The notes under the pieces are model-generated. The model was given only the letters and a program-made list of their open reading frames with translations, made no database searches and was not told the DNA's origin. This document shows, piece by piece, positions 26,301 through 34,400 of a DNA stretch of 64,000 nucleotides; positions within the stretch are counted from its first letter, which is position 1; every line of letters starts with the position of its first letter. Location of the stretch: the NCBI RefSeq assembly GCF_029892095.1, contig NZ_JARZAE010000004.1, positions 868,001-932,000 on the forward strand. Direction: 5' to 3'. The position numbers and the translations under genes were made by a program. Source of the DNA: Kitasatospora sp. MAP12-44 (lineage in GTDB: Bacteria > Actinomycetota > Actinomycetes > Streptomycetales > Streptomycetaceae).

Positions 26301-29300
26301 CTCCAGGCGGGCGAGGTCGAGCCCGCTCTCGTCGAACTCGCAGTAGTAGTAGGAGCCCACGCCGCCGAGGGTGAAGGCCGCCGACCGCCCGACCCAGTAG
26401 GCGCGTTGCAGTTCGGTGGGCGGGAACGGCTGGTGGCGGGCCGCCGGATCGGCCTCGATGGCGGCGGACGGGACGGGCGGCGCCTGCAACGCCAGCGTGG
26501 CGGCGAAGTCGGCGAGCAACGGCGCGGTGAAGAGTCCGCTGATCGCGGCCTGCGCCGCACCCGCCGCGCGCAGCCGGGCCACCACCTTGGTGGCGAGCAG
26601 CGAGTCGCCGCCCAGGGCGAAGAAGTCACTGTCCCGCGAGGGCTCGGGCACGCCCAGCGCCTCGGCCCAGACTGTGCACACCAGCCGCTCGGCGGGCGTG
26701 CGGGGAGCCTCGCCGCCGGTCGTCGCGACCGGGGCGACCGGGGCGGCGGCGAGCGCGGACCGGTCCACCTTGCCGTTGGCGGTCAGCGGGAGCGCGTCCC
26801 AGAGCGTGACGGTGTGCGGCACCGCGTGCCTGGGCAGGCGCTCGGCGAGGAAGGCGAGCAGCTCCCGCGCGGTGGCCGAGCCTTCCTTCGGCACGGCGTG
26901 CGCCACCAGGCGCCGCCGCTGGGCACTGTCGTCGGCGGTCACCACGGCCTGGCGTACAGCGGGGTGAGCGGCGAGAGCCGCCTCGATCTCACCCAACTCG
27001 ATCCGATGACCGCTGACCTTCAGCTGATGGTCGGTACGACCCAGGAACTCCAGCCTGCCATCCGGACGGTAGCGACCCAGATCCCCCGTCCGATACCACC
27101 GACCACCCCCGTACTCCACGAACTTCTCCGCCGTACGCACCGGATCACCCCGATACCCCAGCGCCACCCCCGCCCCACCGATCCACAACTCACCAGGCAC
27201 CCAGTCCGGACAATCCCGGCCCTGCGAACCCACCACCCGGAACCACTGATTACGCAACGGAAACCCATACGGAATCGACGGCCACCCGGCCGGCACCCCC
27301 TCAACCTCCCACGCATTGGACCAGATCGACGCCTCCGTCGCCCCACCCAGCGCCACCAACCGACACCCCGGCAACCGCTCCTTCAGGTCCAACCCCACCC
27401 AGTCACCCGACACCAACGCCAACCGCAACCCCGGCACCGGACCCCGCGCAGCCGCCAACAACATCTCCAACAGCATCGGCACGCTGTTCCACACCGACAC
27501 CCGATGCTCAACGATCAACTCCAACCACCGCTGCGCATCCCGCCGTTCACCCTCCCCGATCAACACCACAGAGCCACCCACCGACAACGGACCGAAGATG
27601 TCGAACACCGAAAGATCGAAATCCAACGCCGACACCGCCAACACCCGATCCTCCGCACCCACCCCAAAACGCTCACTGACGTCCGTGACGGTGTTCAACG
27701 CCGACTGATGCGCGATCTCCACACCCTTCGGCTCACCCGTCGAACCCGAAGTGAAGATGACATACGCCAACGCCTCACCCCCCAACTCCACCGGGCCGTA
27801 CCCGTCGTGGCCTGCGGCATCGCCGACGGACAGCACGGTGACGCCCTCGGGGGCCTGCTCAAGGCGGGCCGTCGTGGTCAGCACGCAGTCGACCCCGGCA
27901 CCCGAGTAGAGCCGCTCCCGGCGCGCGGCCGGCTGGTCCACCCCGATCGGCACATACGCCGCGCCCGCCGCCAACACGCCCAGCACAGCCGCGAGTTGCT
28001 CCGGCCCCTTGGGCAGGTGCACCGCCACCGCGCAGCCAGGACGGATGCCGTGCGCGTGCAGCAGCCCGGCGATCTGCCGTGCCCGCAGAGCGAGTTCGCC
28101 GTAGCCGAGGCGGCCGCCGGCCCATACGCAGGCCGTCCGGTCCGGCGCCTGGCGGGCGTGCGCGAAGAAGCGCTCGTGCAGCGCGGTGCGCGCGAGCGGC
28201 CCCGAGGTGGCGTTGACGCGGGTCCGGACGGCGAGCTGCGCGGCGGGCAGCAGGTCCGGGACACCGGCGGTCCAGTCGGACTCGGCAAGCCGGTCCAGCA
28301 GATCACCGTAGGCGGCGAACATCGCGTCCAGCACGTCGGCGGGCAGCAGTTGCTCCACCGCGTCCCAGTCGTAGTGCAGGCCGCGCGCCGAGTCGTAGAC
28401 CTGGTTGTCGAGCCAGGTCTGCGGGGTCTGCGAGACGCCCCAGACCCGGGGCAGCAGCCAGTCGGCGAGGTCGAGCGACAGCGCGCGCGGCGTACCCAGC
28501 GCGCTGGTGAACACCACCGGCATGCCCTGGTCCGGCATGCCCTGGTCCGGCGTGCCCGAGGCCCTGGCCAGCTCGCGCACCACCCGGACCGCCGACCAGG
28601 CCCGGTGGCTCAGGTCCTGCCCGAGGCGCTGCTGCAGGGCCCGGGCCCGGTCGAGGAACCCGGCGCCCGGCTCGGGCTGGTAGGCGACCAGCAGCAGCGA
28701 GGTGAAGTCGCCCACGATGTCGTCGACGCCCGGGTGGACGTCCTGCCGGTCGAACAGCGTGAGGTTGACGGTGAGTTCGGGGCTGCTGCTCCAGCGTCCG
28801 AGCACCTCGGCGTAGCAGGCGAGCAGCACGGCCGAGGGCGTCAGCCCGTACGCCCGGGCGCGGCTGGTGACGGCCTGCCAGCGGTCGGCCGGCAGCAGCC
28901 CGGACCGCCGTACGAAGCGCGGGGTACCCACCTCGGACGGGTGGGCGGCGAGCGGCAGCCGGGGCGCGGGCGGCAGGTCGGCGAGCCGGTCCTGCCAGTA
29001 GCGTCGCGCCGTGTCCGACTCGGCGGCGGGCACCGGCCGCAGCAGGTAGTCGCGGAACGACAGGCCGTCGACGGGCCGCAGCACGGCGTCCGGCGCGTGG
29101 TAGAGCTGCTCGAGCTCGGCAAGGACGATCATCATGCTGCGGCCGTCCAGCACGATGTTCTCCAGGCTCACCCCCAGCCGCACGCGCTGCTCGCCGTCGC
29201 GCTCGTAGACCAGTGCGCGCAGGTCGACCAGGGGCCAGCGGGCAGGGTCGCGGACCTGGTGGGACATGGCCGCGCGGAACGCGGCCAGCGCCTCCTCGGC

Positions 29301-32300
29301 CTCGTCCCGCGCCGCGTACCCGACCGGGATCGGCACGTGCGGGACCTCGGCGAGGATGCGCTGCTCGCCGTGCTCGTCGAAGACCGCGCGCAGCATCTCG
29401 TGCCGCGCGATCAGCTGGTTCCAGGCCGCCTCCAGGCGGGCGAGGTCGAGTCCGGTGCCGTCGAACTCCGTGTAGTAGTGCGCTCCCACGCCGCCCAGCG
29501 GCAGCCCCACCGCTCGGCCGGTCCAGTACGCGCGCTGGACGTCGGTGGGCGGGAAGGGGTCGTGGCGGTGCTCGGGATCGGCGGTGACCGCGTCGGCGGC
29601 TGGGCTCGGCGGGCGGGTCGACGGCTGGGTTGCGGCCGCTGCTGCGAGGTCCTTCAGTACGGGGGACGAGAACACCGCGGCCAGGTCCAGCTCAAGACCG
29701 GACTCGCGCAGCCGCCGCACCAGGCGGGTCGCCAGCAGCGAGTCACCGCCGAGGCCGAAGAAGTTCTGCTCGCGCCCGACCCCGGTCAGTCCGAGCACCT
29801 CGCACCAGGCGGCGGCGATCGCGCTCTCCAGCGGGCCGGACGGCGGCTCGCCGACGGCCGGCCCGGCCGGCACCGTGCTGGAGGTGGGCAGCAGGCGCAG
29901 CAGGGCCGCGCGGTCCACCTTGCCGTTGGCGGTGATCGGCAGCGCTGTCGCGCCGAACAGGTGGTCGGGGATCATCGCGGCCGGCAGCCGGGCGGCCAGC
30001 CACTCGCGGATCGCCTGCTCGGTCGGCAGGCCCGCCTCGGCGGTCCTGGTGGCGCGCAGCAGCACCTGCCCGTCCATACGGTCGGCGCCGGACGCGCCGG
30101 ACCCGGCGGGGCGCAGGCCCGCGTCGGCCAGCACCTGCCGCCACTCCCCGGCCGGCAGCAGCGGGGTGCGCCGCGCCCGGCGTACGGGGTCGAGCCGGGT
30201 GAAGCCGCGGGTCGGGAGAGCAGCAGCGATCAGGGCGAGCGGCGGGAGTACGGTCCGCTCCAGCGCCAGCAGCAGGCCGCCCGGCGCGAGCAGCAGGACC
30301 GCGAGCTGCGCGCCGGTCGCCGAATCGGCGTAGCCGTGCAGGGAGTTGTCCGCCACCACCACGTCGAACCGGCTCAGCAGTTCGGCCGGCAGCAGGCCGG
30401 TCGGCAGGCGGTGGTAGGCGAACCGGCCGGGGGTGTCGGTGAGCAGCTCCGCGGCCGCACCGAGCCGGGCGGCGGACTCGTCGAGCAGGGTGTAGCGGTG
30501 CTCGCCGGCTCGGGCGGCCAGCCCCAGCGCGGTGCGGCCGCCGCTCGCGCCGAGCACGGCGATCTCCAACACGCCGCTCCCGGCCGGGAGTTCGGAGAGG
30601 AGGGCGACCACCGCGAGCTGCGCGCCAGGTGCGACGGCCGCGAGCGCCTCGGGAGCGAGCACGGGGTCGTCGAGCAGGACCAGGGGGTCGAGCTCGCCGC
30701 GGGCGACGGCGGCCAGGTCGCCGAGCCGCTGGCGCAACCGCCGTGCCACCGGGGCGAGTTGATCGTCAGGGGTGCCGGCGTCGGCGCAGACGGCGGCCAG
30801 CTTGGGGCCCGCCGCGTAGCCGTCCCGCTCGACGGTGAGGACGTCGCGGGCGGCGAGCCAGTCGAACCAGAGTCGGAGCAGCGGTTGCCACTCCTCTGGT
30901 GCGCCCCAACGGCGGGCCAGCTCGGCGAGCGGGGCCGGCTCGGCGGTGATGCCCGCCTCGTCGGCGGCCAGGCGGGCGAGCACCCATTCCACCAACTGAG
31001 CCTCCGCGCCATGCGGTTCGGCCGACAGCGGCACGTCGCTCGGCGCTGCCGCAAGGGCGGGGACGGAGACAGGACTGGCCGTGATCACCGCCAGCAGGCG
31101 CTTGGCCCGGTCCTCGCCGACCGCGGCGACCGTGCAGTGGCCGATCGCCGGGTGCGAGCGGAGTGCCGACTCGATCTCGCCCGGCTCGGTCCGCACCCCG
31201 CGGATCTTGAGCTGCTGGTCGATCCGCCCCAGGAACTCCAGGGTGCCGTCCGGCCAGTAGCGCCCCCGGTCACCGGTCCGATACCAGCGTTCACCCTCGT
31301 GGGTGACGAACTTCGCCGCCGTCAGCCCGGCGTCACCGAGGTAGCCGAGCGCCACGCCCGCACCGCCGATCCACAGCTCGCCGGCCACCCGGTCGGGGCG
31401 GTCGAGGCCGTCCGGTCCGACCACGCGGAAACGCTGGTTGCGCAGCGGGAACCCGTACGGCACGGAGGTCCAGCTCGCGGGTACCTCGGTCACCTCGTAG
31501 TAGTTCGACCAGATGGCCGCCTCGGTCGCCCCGCCGAGGGCGACGAAGCGGCTCCCACTCTGCGTCGCCAGCCGGCCCGGCAGGTCGAGGCCGATCCAGT
31601 CGCCCGACACCAGGGCCAGCCGCAGCCCATCAACCACCGTCGCCGTACTCGCCGTACTCGCCGCACTCGCCGTGAGCAGCATGTCGAGCAGGACCGGGAC
31701 GGAGTTCCACACTGTCACCCGGTGGCGCGTGATCAGCTCCGCCCAGGCACCGGGGTCGCGCCGCTGCGACTCGTCCGGCAGCACGACGGCGCCACCTGCG
31801 GCGAGGAGGCCGAAGAGGTCGTAGACCGACAGGTCGAAGTCGAGTGCGGACACGGCGAGTACGCGGTCGGACGGGCCGACCGAGAAGCGCTCGTTGATGT
31901 CCTCCACGGTGTTCACGGCCGCGCCATGGGAGACCTGGACGCCCTTCGGCTCGCCGGTCGTGCCCGAGGTGAAGATCACGTAGGCGGGGGCCTCCGCGCT
32001 CACCGGGACGGGCTCGGCCAGCGGCGGGTGCTCCACCGCCGACCCGAGGTCGAGGACCTGCACTCCCGGCGGCAGGTCGGCCGGGGCGGGCATCTCGGCG
32101 AGCAGCAGCCGCAGGCCGGCCCGTTCCAGGATGCGCCGCCGACGCCGGGCGGGCTGGTCGATCCCCACGGGGACGTACGCGCCGCCCGCGGCGAGCACGC
32201 CGAGCACCGCCGCGACCTGGTCGGCGCCCCGGGCGGCCGAGACCGCGACGGGCTCGCCCGGACGCAGCCCGCGAGCGAGCAGGGCCGCCGCCACGCCGAG

Positions 32301-34172
32301 CGCGCGTCGGGCCAGCGAGCCGTAGCCGACCGCCGAGTCCGTACCCCACAACAGCGCCGGGGCGTCCGGTACTTGTGCCGCACGGGCGAAGAAGCCCTCG
32401 TGCAGCAGGCGGCCCGAACGGGGTGCGGCGGTGGCGTTGACGCGCTCCCGCACGGACCGCTGCCGGGCGGGCAGGGCCGGCCGCGCCGGGGCGGACCAGT
32501 CGGCGTCAGCCGAGGCCTGACGGTCGATCAACTCCCGGTAGCAGGCGAACATGTCGACGACCAGCTCGGGCGGGAAGAGTTCGTCGACCGAGTCCCAGCA
32601 CAGCTCTACGCCGCCCCCGGACTCGTACACCTGGTGGTCCAGCCAGACCTGCGGGGTCTGCGAGATCATCCATCCCAACTCGCCCAGCACCGACCGCACT
32701 TCGTCACCGGCCAGCTCCTCCCCCAGGGTGCAGGCGAACACCACTGGCGCCCGCCGCGGCTCGTCCGGACGCTCCCGGGCAAGGTCGCGCAGCACCTCGA
32801 CGCCGGAGTACGCGCTGTGGGCGGCACCGGCCCTGAACTCCTCCTGGAGGAAACGGGCGCGCTCCAGGAACGAGGAGCCGGCCGTCAGGTCCACGGTGAC
32901 CAGCAGCAGATTGGTGAAGTCGGCCACCATGTCGCAGACGGCGGGGTGGCCGCTGTCGCGGTCGAACAGCGGCAGGCTGAGCAGGAAGCGCGGGCTCTCG
33001 CTGAACGATCCGAGCACCTCGGCGTAGGCGGCGGCTAGCGCCATCGCCGGAGTCGTCCCGCCCTGCCGGGCGCGGCGGCTGAAGCGCTGCCAGGCGTCCG
33101 GCTCCAGGCGGTGGCGGCGGCGCGTGAACCGGGGCGGTCCGAGATCGGCCGGGTCGCAGGCCAGCGGGAGCACCGGTCCGTCGGGGAGGTCGGCGAGGCG
33201 GCCCTGCCAGTACGTCCGCGCCTGCTCGCGGGCCTCGGCGCGGCGGCCCGCCTGGTCGGCCAGGTAGTGCGCGAACCCGAAGTCGTCGACAGCCCAGGGC
33301 TGTTCTGGGCAGTCCTGGTGGACCCAGGGGTGTTCGGGTGAGCTGTAGGCGTGGGCCAGGTCGGCCAGCAGAATCCTGATGCTCTCGACGTCCGCGACCA
33401 GCAGGTCGACGTTCAGATGGAGCCGGGTGGCCCCGCCCGGCAGCAGCGAGAGCTGCACGTCCAGCACCTCGCCGAGCTCGACCCGCAGCCTGCGGTGCGA
33501 GAGGGCGTCGCGGACCGAGGCCAACCGCTCGACCGTCGGCCGCTCCAAGGGGTGGCGCAGGTCGTGCACCGTCAGCCCGGGCCAGTTGCCGCCTGGTGCG
33601 ATCCGCTGGGTGCCGTCGTCCAGGAACACGGCGCGCAGCATGCCGTGGCGGGCGATCACCGTGCGCACCGCGGCTTCCAGCCGCTCCGGGTCGAGGCTGG
33701 AGCCGTCGAACTCGAAGTAGGCGTGGCAGCCCACCGATCCGAGGATCTGGTCGTCGCGCCGGCCGATCCAGTAGGCGTGCTGGACCGGGGTCAGCGGGAA
33801 GGGCGCGTCCGGATCGAGGCCCGGCGCGGTCGCGCGGCTCCCGGCGGCCTCCGGTGGCGCGGCGTCCTCGGGCGCCCGCTGCTCGGGCAGGCGCGAGCCG
33901 ACCAGCGCCGACCACTGCGCGATGGTCGGACGGTCGACCAGCTCAAGGAAGGTGACCGGGACGCCCCGCCGGCGGAACCAGCCCGCCATGCTCATCGTCC
34001 GGATCGAGTCCATTCCGAGCTCGGCGAGGTTGTCGCTCTCCTGCAGATCCTGCGGTCTGCGGGAGAGCAGGGCGGCGACCGAAAACCTGATTTCGTCCGC
34101 TGTCGGTGATTGCTCGACGGACGGCTCCGCGCCATGCCCAGCCGCCGAAATCCCATACCCCGGTGAAAGCAT
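23349..34172 (-). CDS. NRPS1: ArCP-Cy-A[E-like]-PCP-Cy-A-PCP-Cy-A-PCP
   Basis: 3607 residues. ArCP with LGMDSIRTM near 54; Cy1 about 122-560 (DLLVADVES); A1 about 588-1475 with FDLSVYD and WNSVP, interrupted about 1040-1375 by a degenerate methyltransferase-like domain (VLEIAVLGASGG) like the PchE epimerase; PCP1 LGGDSLLATRL near 1475; Cy2 from 1540 (ENIVLDGRS, first Asp changed to Glu); A2 about 1995; PCP2 near 2518; Cy3 from 2578 (DYLLVDGLS); A3 about 3024; PCP3 near 3548. The aryl carrier accepts salicylate, then three Cys-type modules extend it. A2 and A3 share an identical 818-bp core and read FDLSVFD. PchE has one such module, so this line has two extra. No strong ribosome site precedes ATG 34172. 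Confidence 0.93.
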   Translation of the reverse strand: MLSPGYGISAAGHGAEPSVEQSPTADEIRFSVAALLSRRPQDLQESDNLAELGMDSIRTMSMAGWFRRRGVPVTFLELVDRPTIAQWSALVGSRLPEQRAPEDAAPPEAAGSRATAPGLDPDAPFPLTPVQHAYWIGRRDDQILGSVGCHAYFEFDGSSLDPERLEAAVRTVIARHGMLRAVFLDDGTQRIAPGGNWPGLTVHDLRHPLERPTVERLASVRDALSHRRLRVELGEVLDVQLSLLPGGATRLHLNVDLLVADVESIRILLADLAHAYSSPEHPWVHQDCPEQPWAVDDFGFAHYLADQAGRRAEAREQARTYWQGRLADLPDGPVLPLACDPADLGPPRFTRRRHRLEPDAWQRFSRRARQGGTTPAMALAAAYAEVLGSFSESPRFLLSLPLFDRDSGHPAVCDMVADFTNLLLVTVDLTAGSSFLERARFLQEEFRAGAAHSAYSGVEVLRDLARERPDEPRRAPVVFACTLGEELAGDEVRSVLGELGWMISQTPQVWLDHQVYESGGGVELCWDSVDELFPPELVVDMFACYRELIDRQASADADWSAPARPALPARQRSVRERVNATAAPRSGRLLHEGFFARAAQVPDAPALLWGTDSAVGYGSLARRALGVAAALLARGLRPGEPVAVSAARGADQVAAVLGVLAAGGAYVPVGIDQPARRRRRILERAGLRLLLAEMPAPADLPPGVQVLDLGSAVEHPPLAEPVPVSAEAPAYVIFTSGTTGEPKGVQVSHGAAVNTVEDINERFSVGPSDRVLAVSALDFDLSVYDLFGLLAAGGAVVLPDESQRRDPGAWAELITRHRVTVWNSVPVLLDMLLTASAASTASTATVVDGLRLALVSGDWIGLDLPGRLATQSGSRFVALGGATEAAIWSNYYEVTEVPASWTSVPYGFPLRNQRFRVVGPDGLDRPDRVAGELWIGGAGVALGYLGDAGLTAAKFVTHEGERWYRTGDRGRYWPDGTLEFLGRIDQQLKIRGVRTEPGEIESALRSHPAIGHCTVAAVGEDRAKRLLAVITASPVSVPALAAAPSDVPLSAEPHGAEAQLVEWVLARLAADEAGITAEPAPLAELARRWGAPEEWQPLLRLWFDWLAARDVLTVERDGYAAGPKLAAVCADAGTPDDQLAPVARRLRQRLGDLAAVARGELDPLVLLDDPVLAPEALAAVAPGAQLAVVALLSELPAGSGVLEIAVLGASGGRTALGLAARAGEHRYTLLDESAARLGAAAELLTDTPGRFAYHRLPTGLLPAELLSRFDVVVADNSLHGYADSATGAQLAVLLLAPGGLLLALERTVLPPLALIAAALPTRGFTRLDPVRRARRTPLLPAGEWRQVLADAGLRPAGSGASGADRMDGQVLLRATRTAEAGLPTEQAIREWLAARLPAAMIPDHLFGATALPITANGKVDRAALLRLLPTSSTVPAGPAVGEPPSGPLESAIAAAWCEVLGLTGVGREQNFFGLGGDSLLATRLVRRLRESGLELDLAAVFSSPVLKDLAAAAATQPSTRPPSPAADAVTADPEHRHDPFPPTDVQRAYWTGRAVGLPLGGVGAHYYTEFDGTGLDLARLEAAWNQLIARHEMLRAVFDEHGEQRILAEVPHVPIPVGYAARDEAEEALAAFRAAMSHQVRDPARWPLVDLRALVYERDGEQRVRLGVSLENIVLDGRSMMIVLAELEQLYHAPDAVLRPVDGLSFRDYLLRPVPAAESDTARRYWQDRLADLPPAPRLPLAAHPSEVGTPRFVRRSGLLPADRWQAVTSRARAYGLTPSAVLLACYAEVLGRWSSSPELTVNLTLFDRQDVHPGVDDIVGDFTSLLLVAYQPEPGAGFLDRARALQQRLGQDLSHRAWSAVRVVRELARASGTPDQGMPDQGMPVVFTSALGTPRALSLDLADWLLPRVWGVSQTPQTWLDNQVYDSARGLHYDWDAVEQLLPADVLDAMFAAYGDLLDRLAESDWTAGVPDLLPAAQLAVRTRVNATSGPLARTALHERFFAHARQAPDRTACVWAGGRLGYGELALRARQIAGLLHAHGIRPGCAVAVHLPKGPEQLAAVLGVLAAGAAYVPIGVDQPAARRERLYSGAGVDCVLTTTARLEQAPEGVTVLSVGDAAGHDGYGPVELGGEALAYVIFTSGSTGEPKGVEIAHQSALNTVTDVSERFGVGAEDRVLAVSALDFDLSVFDIFGPLSVGGSVVLIGEGERRDAQRWLELIVEHRVSVWNSVPMLLEMLLAAARGPVPGLRLALVSGDWVGLDLKERLPGCRLVALGGATEASIWSNAWEVEGVPAGWPSIPYGFPLRNQWFRVVGSQGRDCPDWVPGELWIGGAGVALGYRGDPVRTAEKFVEYGGGRWYRTGDLGRYRPDGRLEFLGRTDHQLKVSGHRIELGEIEAALAAHPAVRQAVVTADDSAQRRRLVAHAVPKEGSATARELLAFLAERLPRHAVPHTVTLWDALPLTANGKVDRSALAAAPVAPVATTGGEAPRTPAERLVCTVWAEALGVPEPSRDSDFFALGGDSLLATKVVARLRAAGAAQAAISGLFTAPLLADFAATLALQAPPVPSAAIEADPAARHQPFPPTELQRAYWVGRSAAFTLGGVGSYYYCEFDESGLDLARLEAAWDRLIARHEMLRAVFDEDGSQRILPEVPGLAIPVLDAPEAGPDALREELSHRILDPSRWPLFDVRAVRHGDGRARVCVGLDYLLVDGLSMMILFSELDLLYRDPQAQLPPIGVSFRDYVCQLAPSPADAERSLDHWRGRVPTLPPPPALPLAVDPAAVARPRFVRRESRLAPEQWQALQARARQHGFTPSAVLLACYAQVLATWSAQPELTVALTLFDRRDVHPDIDRVLGDFTSLLPVAHQPVPAESFESAVRRLQDRLWRDLDHRGAPILGLLREAAGSDGAAEASLPVVFTSALGVDDALSSALRRPVWSVSQTPQVWLDEQVMVRDGGLQLSWDAVEELFPGGLLDAMFAAHGELLDRVCRADWSEQLAVLPPPDQRSVRARVNATVGPLPTGLLHAGFFERAAAEPGRCALRWGTEEQLDHGQLTYGRLADRALRIAAMLRARGVRSGEPVAVSLPKGPDQIAAVLGVLAAGAAYLPIGPDQPAARRERMLASGGVRITLSEPGAADGYQPLDAPVELGGEALAYVIFTSGSTGEPKGVEIAHQSALNTVTDVSERFGVGAEDRVLAVSALDFDLSVFDIFGPLSVGGSVVLIGEGERRDAQRWLELIVEHRVSVWNSVPMLLEMLLAAARGPVPGLRLALVSGDWVGLDLKERLPGCRLVALGGATEASIWSNAWEVEGVPAGWPSIPYGFPLRNQWFRVVGSQGRDCPDWVPGELWIGGAGVALGYRGDPVRTAEKFVEYGGGRWYRTGDLGRYRPDGRLEFLGRTDHQLKVSGHRIELGEIEAALTAHPAVRQAVVVPVGERGGYRLHAFVTTEDTEDTTDGHAGVQAPELLASLVDRLPPYARPSGLTLLDGLPLTANGKVDRSALRPPPPTAPEAAAGQGAQAPRGPVETALAELWGELLGRPAVPRDAGFFALGGDSLQATRLVQRVRERFGCELSLRQLLSEPTVAGLATFIERQRLAFEAEDTEEGEL
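23920..24737. repeat. 818-bp direct repeat, copy in A3 domain
   Basis: By eye, bases 23920-24737 are identical to 26977-27794 (constant offset 3057), in the same orientation. The block encodes the A-domain core from just before A3 (IFTSGSTGEPKG) to about A8 (GHRIELGEIEAAL), that is the whole substrate pocket. Both edges are sharp: sequence diverges at once outside. Confidence 0.92.
26977..27794. repeat. 818-bp direct repeat, copy in A2 domain
   Basis: Partner of the block at 23920-24737. Within it, coding-strand third positions are rich in G and T (many TTG, GGT, GAT, GTG codons), whereas the flanking parts of the same gene favour C. This is unlike normal drift and fits transfer of the core from a different source followed by copying between modules. 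Confidence 0.92.
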
Positions 34173-34400
34173 GCATAGCCCATCGCTAGGACCGCAACGG
34201 TGTTGTCCGCTGCTTCAGTTCATGGATTAGTGCGCCCCAGAACTAGTACACCAAGATGACGGGCATTGGCAAAGCGCGCTCCGGTCCGAGGGGAATCCCC
34301 GATGGCGCTAGAGTGTGGCGGGGGCAAGGAAAACCGGCCGGGCACCCGACCGCACTCCGAGTCACATCGAAGCCATTCGTAGAACATTCGGATTATTGTG
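34173..34400. promoter_or_regulatory. Divergent promoter region of the NRPS and salicylate genes
   Basis: 228 bp between NRPS1 (-) and the salicyl-AMP ligase gene (+). It is clearly richer in A/T than the genes, particularly about 34210-34260 and 34370-34420, as expected for two promoters. I found no DmdR/IdeR iron-box palindrome and no long inverted repeat, so iron control of this locus is not supported by sequence. Confidence 0.55.

Noticed and set aside
23920..27794. Insertion sequence or transposon copies
   Set aside because: The identical blocks lie in frame inside A domains, with no terminal inverted repeats or transposase.
25890..33038. 2382-codon open frame on the + strand
   Set aside because: Antisense of NRPS1; reads as basic/Gly-rich nonsense with no domain.
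34173..34400. DmdR/IdeR iron box
   Set aside because: No TTAGGTTAG-like palindrome was found in the divergent promoter region.
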